Positions 1-6,607 of a DNA stretch of 10,958 nucleotides are shown piece by piece (position 1 is the stretch's first letter; the number at the start of each line of letters is the position of its first letter). The notes beneath the pieces are model-generated. The model was not told the DNA's origin, ran no database searches, and saw only the letters and a program-made list of their open reading frames with translations. Where the stretch lies: NCBI GenBank assembly GCA_034679905.1, contig JAXDAH010000147.1, forward strand, positions 1 to 10,958, written 5' to 3'. The translations under genes and the position numbers were made by a program. The stretch is from JASEFH01 sp034679905. GTDB taxonomy: Archaea > Halobacteriota > Methanomicrobia > Methanomicrobiales > JACTUA01.

Positions 1-1
1 G

Positions 2-829
2 TGGGTGGGGGAGAGCGAGCGTGCGGTGCGCGAGGTCTTCAAGCGGGCCCGCCAGGTCGCCCCGGCGATCATCTTCTTCGACGAGCTGGATGCCCTCGCA
101 CCCGCCCGCGGTTCGGTAAACGAGTCGCACGTGCTGGAGAGTGTCTTGAACCAGATCCTGACCGAGATGGACGGGCTGATGGAGCTCCGCTCGGTAGCGG
201 TGATGGGCGCGACGAACCGCCCGGACATCGTGGACCCGGCGCTCCTCCGCCCCGGCCGCTTCGACCGCCTGGTCTATGTTGGCGAACCGGACGAGGAGGG
301 GCGGTGGAGCATCCTGCGCATCCACATTCGCCACATGCCCATCGCGGGTTCGGCGATCGAGACGATCGTCGATCGGACCGATGGCTGGGACGAGGGCCGG
401 CTGGACAGTCTCTTCGAACGGCTGGGAACCGACCGCCCGATCACGCTCGACGCGATCCTGACGGAGCTCGAAGGCGTGCCTGCCGGATCCGGCGAGGGGA
501 TGCGCAAGGGGCAGCGCCGCCGGAAGATCGTCGACCAGCTCCAGGCCCAGCGGCTGCGGCTCGACGATCCCACCCGCGACGCCCTGGTCGCCGCGATCGC
601 CTCCCGCACGCCGGGCTACGTGGGCTCCGACCTGGAGACGCTGGCCCGCGAGGCCGGCATGTTTGCGATGCGGGACGGTTCGCCCGCCGTGGAGGCGCGG
701 CACTTCGAGGAGGCGGCAAAGAAGGTGCATCCCACCATGAACGACCGCCTGCGGGACAGCTACAGCCGCTTCCAGGAGTTCTTCAAGGGCGGCCTGCCGC
801 AGAAGGATCAGCCGATCGAGTACCAGTGA
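2..829 (+). CDS. CDC48/VAT-type AAA+ ATPase, 3' part (last AAA domain)
   Basis: This is the C-terminal 275 residues of a CDC48/p97/VAT-family AAA+ unfoldase. The reading frame is open at the left edge, so the N-domain, D1 and the Walker A of this domain lie outside the window. It starts with the post-Walker A WVGESERAVREVF helix, followed by Walker B IIFFDELDAL (hDE type, about nt 68-97), sensor 1 GATNRPD, and the second region of homology with arginine fingers LLRPGRFDR (about nt 245-271). The lid ends with TPGYVGSDLETLAREAG, the usual CDC48 ending. These enzymes use ATP to extract and unfold proteins, feeding the archaeal proteasome; that role comes from the family. Unusually, about 70 residues (about nt 344-562) sit inside the lid between the RIHIRHMP strand and the DPTRDAL helix, where canonical members have only a few residues. 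The protein ends in an acidic/polar tail IEYQ. The stop is TGA at 827-829. The next gene on this strand is about 800 bases away, so this is a transcript end. Confidence 0.93.
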   Translation, partial: WVGESERAVREVFKRARQVAPAIIFFDELDALAPARGSVNESHVLESVLNQILTEMDGLMELRSVAVMGATNRPDIVDPALLRPGRFDRLVYVGEPDEEGRWSILRIHIRHMPIAGSAIETIVDRTDGWDEGRLDSLFERLGTDRPITLDAILTELEGVPAGSGEGMRKGQRRRKIVDQLQAQRLRLDDPTRDALVAAIASRTPGYVGSDLETLAREAGMFAMRDGSPAVEARHFEEAAKKVHPTMNDRLRDSYSRFQEFFKGGLPQKDQPIEYQ

Positions 830-899
830 TGGGGACGAGGGCCGCAGCCCGAAGAGGAGATGCCGGGTTGCGGTCTCACGGGGCCAGGTGCGGACCCTG

Positions 900-912
900 T
901 ACACTTTTTCCA
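900..912 (+). terminator. possible T-run terminator after the AAA ATPase
   Basis: A T5 run (905-909) in the context ACACTTTTTCC lies about 75 bases after the ATPase stop codon. Archaeal transcription often ends at such T-runs. No strong stem precedes it, so the call rests on position alone. Confidence 0.25.
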
Positions 913-930
913 CACTCCTGTCCTCGCCAG

Positions 931-998
931 GGTATCTGTAGCAGACGGGGGAGGGGGCAGCCCCCTCTGCGGAGCCCCTCTCCCTTGGGTGCGATAGG
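931..998 (+). repeat. GC-rich hairpin repeat, copy 1
   Basis: This copy begins with GGTATC and ends with CCCCTCTCCC-TTGG-GTGCGATAGG. The same borders and order of blocks recur at 1264-1348 in the same orientation. Inside is a perfect 7-bp stem, GAGGGGG (951-957) and CCCCCTC (961-967), with a 3-base loop. The outer G-rich and C-rich arms (947-957 and 974-985) can also pair imperfectly. No coding role is apparent. It could be a dispersed intergenic repeat of this genome; only two copies can be seen here. Confidence 0.6.
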
Positions 999-1263
999 CT
1001 TGGAGGGAAAGCAGGATGACGCTGGGATTCAGTCTACGGTGGTGGGCATTCGGATTCGAGCTGCGATCTTTTTCCCTGGCCGGGGAAGACGTAACTCCTC
1101 CGGATCCCTGTAGAGCAGTTCATACGCGTGGGCTTGGTGTTCTTCAAGAGGGAATATTCCGATGCGTTGGACCCAGTGTCTGCAGGAGGGGATAGATGTG
1201 GCACAGGCCAGGGAGTCCTTCCGATTGTACATTTCCAGCCGTCCGTCCTATCCTCGCTTTGAG
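999..1263. other. spacer between the two hairpin repeats, no gene recognised
   Basis: Short open frames exist on both strands. The longest on the - strand (1232 to 1029, 67 codons) has a plausible amino-acid mix (for example EEHQAHAYELLYRDPEELR), but no family was recognised and overlapping frames look equally plausible. It may be decayed coding DNA. A T5 run at 1069-1073 is the only other visible signal. Confidence 0.35.
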
Positions 1264-1348
1264 GGTATCGTACCAGCGGGGGTGGGGGCACGGGGAGAGA
1301 GGGGGGTGTGCCCCCCCTCCAGATCCCCTCTCCCGTTGGTGCGATAGG
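1264..1348 (+). repeat. GC-rich hairpin repeat, copy 2, with G-quadruplex motif
   Basis: This is the second copy of the 931-998 element in direct orientation, 333 bases downstream. It shares GGTATC at the left, the G-run block and the right border CCCCTCTCCC-GTTGGTGCGATAGG. It carries extra G-rich sequence in the middle. A GGGGGG (1301-1306) / CCCCCC (1311-1316) stem with a TGTG loop forms the hairpin core. The flanking GGGGAGAGAG (1292-1301) can extend the stem against CCCCTCTCCC (1325-1334). Confidence 0.6.
1278..1306 (+). other. canonical G-quadruplex motif
   Basis: Four uninterrupted G-runs lie within 29 bases: G5 (1278-1282), G5 (1284-1288), G4 (1292-1295) and G6 (1301-1306). Their loops are T, CAC and AGAGA. 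This satisfies the strict G3+N1-7 quadruplex rule with four-tetrad capacity. It sits inside hairpin repeat copy 2, so a duplex hairpin and a quadruplex compete for the same bases. Confidence 0.6.
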
Positions 1349-1354
1349 ACCTGA

Positions 1355-1489
1355 CCCGAGTTCTCTGCTGAGATTCCACTTGCCGTCTCCATACCCCCCA
1401 ACCGCATCAAAAGAACGTGCGTTGAGACCTTGAAGGGGTCACTCCACCAGCATCAAGCCGATGTACAGGCCCTGAAGCAGGGGCAATAA
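1355..1489 (+). other. open fragment without a start, possible gene remnant
   Basis: A 44-codon open stretch ends at TAA (1487-1489). Its tail reads like a protein C-terminus (RIKRTCVETLKGSLHQHQAD, then VQALKQGQ). No ATG, GTG or TTG start with a ribosome site is apparent, and a stop lies directly upstream at 1352-1354. It might be the 3' remnant of a deleted gene or mobile element; no family was recognised. The bases from 1490 to 1547 hold nothing I can name. Confidence 0.2.
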
Positions 1490-1570
1490 CCAGGACCGCA
1501 TCCCGTCCCATAGTCGACTTCGCACATCGCCGCTATCCTCGATCAGGTTATGGTATTGCAGGTACTATAA

Positions 1571-1585
1571 GCAATATATTTATAC
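1571..1585 (+). promoter_or_regulatory. TATA box of the acyl-CoA synthetase/ECF operon
   Basis: AATATATTTATAC is a strong archaeal TATA element in an AT-rich island (about 1548-1620) within an otherwise GC-rich region. Transcription would start near 1605, giving a leader of about 30 bases before the ATG at 1638. A GGAG ribosome site is at 1627-1630. An inverted pair ATTGC (1555-1559) / GCAAT (1571-1575) and a direct pair TATACA (1581-1586 and 1601-1606) flank or overlap the box and could be operator sites. Confidence 0.65.
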
Positions 1586-1637
1586 ATTGATGCTCAAAAA
1601 TATACAATAAAGCGTGTAAGTAATCCGGAGCCCTGCC

Positions 1638-3179
1638 ATGCCGAACCTCAGCACCTTCCTGGACGTCAATGCCCGCTACCACAAGAAGCCCGTGCTCCTC
1701 TACCCCGCCCGGAACGAGCAGTACACCTTCTCCGAACTGCTCTCCCGCGTAAACGCCCTTGGAAACGCCCTCCTCGCCGCCGGTATCGAAAGGGGCGATC
1801 GCGTCTGCATCTACCTTGACAGCTGCCCCGAGTACCTCGTCGCGTATCTGGCCAGCTGGCGGATCGGTGCCGTGGCGGTCCCCGCGAACCGGGCATACCG
1901 CGAGGCGGAGCTGCTGCATGCCGTCTCGGACTCCGGCGCCCGTGCTGTCGTTACCGATGCGGCGGGTGTGCAGGAGGTCCGGGCGATTCGCGAGAGGGCT
2001 CCGGCGCTCGCCACCGTCATAACGGCCGGCCCCCCCTCTGCCGATGCCCTCTCCCTCGCGGAGATCTTTGCCGGCCCGGACCGTCTTCCCGCCGCCAACT
2101 GCAGCCTCGAGGATCTCTGCCAGCTGCAGTACACCGCCGGCACCACGGGGAAGCCTAAAGGCGCGATGCTCACTCACGGCAACTGGATGGCGGCCCTGGA
2201 CGCCGAGCGGGAGGTCCTATCCCTCACCGCGGATGACACCTACCTGGGGATCTACCCCCTGAGCCACGTCGGATTCTCCTGGGGGCTCGCCGCCCTCAAG
2301 GGCGGCGCCCGGTTCGTGATGCTGGGACGCTACGAAACGGAGCGCTACCTCTCCCTCGTGGAGGAGTTCGGGGTGACGGTGCTCTCCGCCATGCCGCCCG
2401 TGCTCCACACTCTGCTCTCGAGCCCGCCGGGCACCGAAGAGCGGCTCGCAACAGTGCGGGTGGCGATCAGCGGCGGCGGCCCCCTGCTCCCGAGCATCTG
2501 GGAGGACTTCGATCGCCGCTACCAGATCCCCATCGCCAACGCCTACGGCCTCTCCGAGACGATCGTGGTCGGATCGGCGAGCTGCGTCCTCCCGAAGCAC
2601 TACGGACTGCACCGGGATTACCGCAGCGTGGGCGCTCCCGTGGGATACGCGGAGATCTGTATCGTCGAGGAGAACAAGCCGGATCAGGAGCTGCCGCCAC
2701 TGGCGATCGGGGAGATCGCCATCCGGGGGCCTGCGGTCGCGAAGGGCTACTGGAACCTGCCGAAGGCATCCGAGGAGGTCTTCCTCCCCGACGGCTGGTT
2801 CCTTACTGGCGATCTCGGCTACCTGGATGAGGACGGCATCCTCTACATCACCGATCGCAAGAAGGACATGATCGACATGTCCGGCTGGAAGATCTACCCT
2901 GCCGAGGTGGAGAACGTCCTGATCCAGCACGCGGCGATCCGCGATGCGGCAGTCTTCGGTCGCTCGGACGGGCGGCGGGGGGAGATCCCGGTGGCCGCCG
3001 TCGTGCTGAAAGATGGACAGAGTCTCGACTTCGAGGAGCTCGCCCGCTTCTGCCGCGAGAGGCTGGCCGGCTACAAGGTGCCCCGCGAGATGGTGGTTCT
3101 CCCCGAACTCCCGCGGGCGAACGGCTGGAAGCTGCTCCGCCGGGAGCTGCGGACAAGATTTGATAACGGAGTTGAATAG
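1638..3179 (+). CDS. AMP-forming acyl-CoA synthetase (ANL superfamily)
   Basis: This 513-residue enzyme of the AMP-forming acyl-CoA synthetase family activates a carboxylic acid with ATP to an acyl-adenylate and then a CoA thioester. All core motifs are visible: the P-loop YTAGTTGKPKG (residues 165-175), A5 NAYGLSE (301-307), A7 FLTGD with the ribose-binding Asp (388-392), the hinge and A8 TDRKKDMIDMSGWKIYPAEV (405-424), and the C-terminal catalytic lysine K498 in LPRANGWKLLRREL. The last motif differs from the common PSGK form by having GWK. Full length for the family, it should be active and soluble. The ATG has a GGAG at 1627-1630, spaced 7 bases. It is the first gene of an operon; the next gene starts 2 bases after its stop and encodes an ECF transporter S component. 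The substrate cannot be read from the sequence. Medium-chain, branched-chain or aryl acids are all possible, and the transporter link suggests an imported acid. Confidence 0.93.
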   Translation: MPNLSTFLDVNARYHKKPVLLYPARNEQYTFSELLSRVNALGNALLAAGIERGDRVCIYLDSCPEYLVAYLASWRIGAVAVPANRAYREAELLHAVSDSGARAVVTDAAGVQEVRAIRERAPALATVITAGPPSADALSLAEIFAGPDRLPAANCSLEDLCQLQYTAGTTGKPKGAMLTHGNWMAALDAEREVLSLTADDTYLGIYPLSHVGFSWGLAALKGGARFVMLGRYETERYLSLVEEFGVTVLSAMPPVLHTLLSSPPGTEERLATVRVAISGGGPLLPSIWEDFDRRYQIPIANAYGLSETIVVGSASCVLPKHYGLHRDYRSVGAPVGYAEICIVEENKPDQELPPLAIGEIAIRGPAVAKGYWNLPKASEEVFLPDGWFLTGDLGYLDEDGILYITDRKKDMIDMSGWKIYPAEVENVLIQHAAIRDAAVFGRSDGRRGEIPVAAVVLKDGQSLDFEELARFCRERLAGYKVPREMVVLPELPRANGWKLLRRELRTRFDNGVE

Positions 3180-3181
3180 AT

Positions 3182-3730
3182 ATGAAGTCCCGAGATATTG
3201 CAATTGTTGGAGTCTTACTGGGAGCTGGAGCGATACTGCGGTTCTTCCTGGCGATGCTGCACACGCCGCTCACCCCCAACATGGTGATCGCCTTCTACTG
3301 CCTGGCGATCATCCTGGTACAGCCGAAAGTCCACGAAGCGCTCGGTATCGGCATCGTCGCCGGGCTGCTCTCCATGCTGATCTCCAGCTCGATCTTCCCG
3401 TCGGCGAACCTGATCAGCGAACCGATAGGCGCCCTGGCCTGCCTCGGTGTCTACGCGGCTCTCCGGAGGCTTCCCAGGGCCGCTCCGATGGCCACCACGT
3501 TCGTGGCCACGCTCGCCAGTGGATTCTCGTTCGCCGTCATCGCATTCATCGCCGTTGCGGCCAGCATCTTCGCGAAGTATGGCACCGTCAACGGCTTTGT
3601 ACTGGTCTTCGTGCCGATCGTGGTGATTACCGCGATCTTCAATGCGATCATAGTAGAGTTCCTCTACATACCCTCGAGCCGCGTGCTTCAGCGGGCTCCA
3701 GCCGCGGGGGCCTTCGGCAAGGGGACGTAA
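3182..3730 (+). CDS. ECF transporter S component, TrpP-like integral membrane protein
   Basis: This 182-residue very hydrophobic protein has about six membrane segments (roughly residues 6-26, 33-48, 53-70, 82-96, 103-130 and 137-163), the usual size and topology of ECF substrate-binding S components. The pattern TPNMVIAFYCLAIILVQPKV (31-50), then GIGIVAGLLS and NLISEPIGAL, resembles the TrpP family (tryptophan-related ECF S components of Firmicutes). This was judged by eye, so the ligand should not be assumed to be tryptophan. It is translationally linked to the gene before (2-base gap, GGAG at 3168-3171) and abuts the fused ATPase gene after it with no gap. Together with the next two genes it makes a dedicated (group I) ECF importer in the cell membrane. 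Its operon partner, an acyl-CoA synthetase, hints at an organic acid ligand. Confidence 0.8.
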   Translation: MKSRDIAIVGVLLGAGAILRFFLAMLHTPLTPNMVIAFYCLAIILVQPKVHEALGIGIVAGLLSMLISSSIFPSANLISEPIGALACLGVYAALRRLPRAAPMATTFVATLASGFSFAVIAFIAVAASIFAKYGTVNGFVLVFVPIVVITAIFNAIIVEFLYIPSSRVLQRAPAAGAFGKGT

Positions 3731-5170
3731 ATGATCGAGCTCGAAGAGGTCCACTACACCTATCCGCTCAAGACGGAGAACGCGCTCTCTGACATCACCC
3801 TGACCTGCGAACCCGGGCGGTGCGTCATGATCGTCGGACCCTCGGGAGCTGGCAAGACCACCCTCTGCCTGGCGGCGGCTGGCATCCTCCGCCACGCATT
3901 CGGAGGCACACTCGAAGGGACGGTATCGATCGCGGGTACCGATACTGCCGTCTGCTGCGACCTCCAGGAGATCGCCGCGACCATCGGGATCGCCTTTGAC
4001 GACCCCGAGGCACAGCTCATCTTCACCACCGTCGAGGAGGAGATCCTCTCGGCCCTGGAGGGGCGGGGACTCGAACCCGCCGAAGCCGAAGAACGGCTGG
4101 AGGCCCTTCTCGTCATGACCGACCTTGCGCCCCTCCGCGACCGCGCCCCGCACGCCCTTTCGGGCGGCCAGAAACAGCGGGTGGTGCTCGCCGCCACCCT
4201 TGCCCTCGGCACGGACATCCTCATCCTGGACGAGCCGACGACGGAGCTCGACGAGCGCGGAATCCGCACGATCCTCGAGATTCTCCAACACGCAAAAGCG
4301 CAGGGCAGGACGATCCTCCTGACCGATCACAGACTCGACGGGCTGCAGGAGCTCGTCGATACCCTCGTCATCCTGGAGGGGGGACGGATCACGGCTGCCG
4401 GCCCGCCGCCCACCGTGCTGGGTGAGGAGCGGGTGCGGGAGATCGTCTATCAGGACTTTTCGGGGCTGAACGCTCCCGCCATCCCGAGACCCGCAGCCGG
4501 AAGTGCCCCCGCCATCGAGGTTCAGGAGCTCACCCACCGCTACGACGGCATTCCCGCCCTGCAGGGCGTAAATCTCGCTATCCACCACGGGGAGTTCGTG
4601 GCGATCGTGGGGGAGAACGGATCGGGGAAGACCACACTCATCAAGCACTTCAACGGCCTCCTGAAGCCGGATTCGGGGCAGGTGAGGGTGATGGGGCAGG
4701 ACACCCGGCATGCCACGGTATCGGACCTGGCGCGCCGTGTGGGGCTCGTCTTCCAGAATCCCGATCACATGTTCTTCCAGGAGACGGTCCGGGACGAGAT
4801 CGCGTTCGGACCGCTCAACCTGGGCATCCCGAGCCCGGGGACGGCGGTCGATGAAGTGCTCCTTCAGATGCGGTTGCAGGGCGTCCAGCACCTCTACCCC
4901 CGCTGGCTCTCCCGCGGCGAGCGCCAGCGGCTGGCCATCGGCTGTATCCTCGCGATGCAGCCGCCCGTCATCGCCCTCGACGAGCCCACCACGGGGCTGG
5001 ACGGGCGGGAGTCGCGGGAGATCCTGGAGATTCTTAAAAGGCTCCAGCGCGGCGGCCGCACCATCGTCGCCGTCACCCACAACCGGAGCATCGCGATGCA
5101 GTGTGCCGACCGCGTCGTCACCATGGAGCATGGGACGGTGGCATCCGATGTCTCCATGCGAGGGGAGTAG
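3731..5170 (+). CDS. ECF transporter fused double ATPase (EcfA-EcfA')
   Basis: This 479-residue protein has two CbiO-type ABC nucleotide-binding domains in tandem and powers the ECF importer. NBD1 (about 1-230) has Walker A GPSGAGKTT (36-44), signature LSGGQ (143-147), Walker B ILILDE (163-168) and H-loop H200. NBD2 (about 262-479) has Walker A GENGSGKTT (294-302), Q-loop Q342 in FQNPDHMFFQ, Walker B VIALDE (413-418) and H450. Two departures stand out. NBD1 has Asp (D90, FDDPEAQ) where the Q-loop glutamine is expected. NBD2 has LSRGE (393-397) instead of LSGGQ. Both changes fall in the same composite ATP site (NBD1 Walker/Q-loop plus NBD2 signature); the other site is canonical, so the pair is probably asymmetric. 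The ATG follows the preceding TAA without a gap, with an AAGGGG ribosome site inside that gene's end. The fused arrangement is common in archaeal and some bacterial dedicated ECF systems. Confidence 0.93.
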   Translation: MIELEEVHYTYPLKTENALSDITLTCEPGRCVMIVGPSGAGKTTLCLAAAGILRHAFGGTLEGTVSIAGTDTAVCCDLQEIAATIGIAFDDPEAQLIFTTVEEEILSALEGRGLEPAEAEERLEALLVMTDLAPLRDRAPHALSGGQKQRVVLAATLALGTDILILDEPTTELDERGIRTILEILQHAKAQGRTILLTDHRLDGLQELVDTLVILEGGRITAAGPPPTVLGEERVREIVYQDFSGLNAPAIPRPAAGSAPAIEVQELTHRYDGIPALQGVNLAIHHGEFVAIVGENGSGKTTLIKHFNGLLKPDSGQVRVMGQDTRHATVSDLARRVGLVFQNPDHMFFQETVRDEIAFGPLNLGIPSPGTAVDEVLLQMRLQGVQHLYPRWLSRGERQRLAIGCILAMQPPVIALDEPTTGLDGRESREILEILKRLQRGGRTIVAVTHNRSIAMQCADRVVTMEHGTVASDVSMRGE

Positions 5171-5173
5171 CAC

Positions 5174-5950
5174 ATGCCGGAGATCCTGCAGTACGTCCAC
5201 AGGGACGGCCTCCTGCACCGCCTCAACCCGCTGACGAAGATCGTCTGCATCCTGGCGATCGGCACTGCCGCCATCCTCTCGGATCAGGTGCCCGTCCTCC
5301 TCGCCATCCTGATCGGGCTCGCCCTCGCTGCCTGGAGAGGCCGCATCTCAAACGAGATCCTGCGGCAGTCCGCCCTCATCGCCGTGATGAGCGTCATCCT
5401 GATCGCGCTCACCATCCTCACGGTCCCCCACGGGACCGTACTCGGCACCCTGATCCCGCAGCCCGTTCCGGGGATCGGCGGTGCCATCCCGATCACCCTG
5501 GGGGCGCTCGAGATCGGGATCCTCCTCACGCTCCGATTCATGGTCCTGATCACGCTCTTCCAGATCTTCGTCATCTCGACGCAGCCCCGGGATCTGGTGC
5601 ACGCCCTGGAGTGGATGCGGGTGCCGCCGGAGTACACGCTCATGTTCGTGCTGGCCTTGCGCTTCATCCCCTCCCTCCAGCTCGAGGCGCTCCGCATCCA
5701 CGAGGCGCAGCTCGCCCGAGGCTATAACCCGGGCAGGGGATTCGTCGGGAAGATCCGCAGCCTCGCTCCGCTGATGATACCCCTCGTCGCCAACTCCCTC
5801 GGGAAGGCGACCGTGCTGGGGCTCACCATCGACCTCCGGGGCTATCGGAGGCATCGGCCCGTGCGGAAACTCCGCTTCTCCGCTGCCGACATGGCTGCCG
5901 TCTCCGGTATAGGCGGGATAGCGCTCTGCTGGTGCGCACTCCTGATTTAA
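5174..5950 (+). CDS. ecfT: ECF transporter transmembrane coupling protein EcfT (CbiQ family)
   Basis: This 258-residue membrane protein of the CbiQ/EcfT family couples ATPase movements to the S component. It opens with the family-typical HRLNPLTKIVCILAIG (15-30) and has hydrophobic segments at about 22-34, 38-53, 66-83, 106-136 and 237-258. The cytoplasmic coupling helices carry the two X-Arg-Gly motifs: ARG at 181-183 (HEAQLARGYNPGRGF) and LRG at 221-223 (IDLRGYRRHRP). These dock into the ATPase grooves in known ECF structures. It starts 3 bases after the ATPase stop with a GGAG at 5164-5167. It is the last gene of the four-gene operon; 59 bases separate its stop from the next start. Confidence 0.92.
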   Translation: MPEILQYVHRDGLLHRLNPLTKIVCILAIGTAAILSDQVPVLLAILIGLALAAWRGRISNEILRQSALIAVMSVILIALTILTVPHGTVLGTLIPQPVPGIGGAIPITLGALEIGILLTLRFMVLITLFQIFVISTQPRDLVHALEWMRVPPEYTLMFVLALRFIPSLQLEALRIHEAQLARGYNPGRGFVGKIRSLAPLMIPLVANSLGKATVLGLTIDLRGYRRHRPVRKLRFSAADMAAVSGIGGIALCWCALLI

Positions 5951-6009
5951 ACCCGCAGAATCACGATCAGATAAGATTATGTCTGGAAGAGAAGAGTACA
6001 AGGATCAGG

Positions 6010-6606
6010 ATGCGATCTTCATCGAAGGATACTAGCAAGCGGTCCACCGGCATCGGCGGCCTGGATTACATACTGGATGGCGGCATTCCAAGCGGAACCT
6101 CCACCGTTGCCTATGGCTCCCCCATATCGGGCCTGGATCTCCTGGCCCGGCAGTTCTGGAAGACCGAAGAGGAACAGGGGTCGTACCTGATGCTGGATGC
6201 GGACGTCGAAGAGGGCATGGATTCCGTACTCGATCTTCCGCCGGATCGGCTCCCGGAGCGCATGAAGGGAGATCGTATCGTCGTCGACTCCCTCTCCTCC
6301 CTGGTACTGACACACGGGATCGATGCCGCGATCCGATTCATGTCCGACGGCATTCGCGATACGCTCGCCCGCAGGGCAAACGTCCTCTATGTGGTCTACT
6401 CCGGCCTCCATGCCCCCGCGGACGAGATGCGAATCCTTCGCTCTGCGGACAACGTGATCGAGCTCCGCCAGGAGGTCCGCGGGAACGAGGTGATTCGAAC
6501 GCTCGCCCTCTACAAGCTCAAGGGGGCGGCGATTCCCGATCGTGTGGTGCCGTTCATCATCACGGAGAAGGGAATAGAGCTCTCGACGACGAGCCGTGTG
6601 GTGTGA
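6010..6606 (+). CDS. KaiC/RecA-like protein with degenerate P-loop
   Basis: This 198-residue protein has the archaeal KaiC/RadA-like entry RSTGIGGLDYILDGGIPSGT (11-30). The loop that follows is YGSPISGLDLL (35-45), where an active member would have GxxGxGKT/S, so both the lysine and the Thr/Ser of Walker A are missing. A Walker B-like strand is kept: DRIVVDSLSSL (88-98). Two further strands (NVLYVVYSGLH, about 124-134, and IELRQEVRGNEVIRTLALYK, about 150-169) complete a shortened RecA fold. It probably binds nucleotide poorly or not at all and may serve as a regulatory or scaffold protein; no function is known to me. I chose the ATG at 6010 because homologous sequence begins just after it and AGGA (6001-6004) precedes it. 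An in-frame ATG at 5932 would overlap ecfT. The stop lies one base from the stop of the convergent methionine synthase gene. Confidence 0.8.
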   Translation: MRSSSKDTSKRSTGIGGLDYILDGGIPSGTSTVAYGSPISGLDLLARQFWKTEEEQGSYLMLDADVEEGMDSVLDLPPDRLPERMKGDRIVVDSLSSLVLTHGIDAAIRFMSDGIRDTLARRANVLYVVYSGLHAPADEMRILRSADNVIELRQEVRGNEVIRTLALYKLKGAAIPDRVVPFIITEKGIELSTTSRVV

Positions 6607-6607
6607 G

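Noticed and set aside
1029..1232. 67-codon - strand open frame between the repeats
   Set aside because: Its composition is plausible, but there is no promoter, ribosome site or recognisable family, and competing frames are equally open.
2217..3203. Long - strand open frame opposite the acyl-CoA synthetase
   Set aside because: It is antisense to a fully motif-supported enzyme and shows the composition typical of high-GC shadow frames.
3215..5218. Very long - strand open frame (667 codons) opposite the ECF genes
   Set aside because: It mirrors GC-rich coding sequence on the + strand, where three genes have clear motifs; its translation is rich in Asp/Arg/His/Gly with no recognisable domain.
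5932..6009. Upstream start for the KaiC-like protein
   Set aside because: It would overlap ecfT by 19 bases and add 26 residues without family similarity; the ATG at 6010 has a closer ribosome site.
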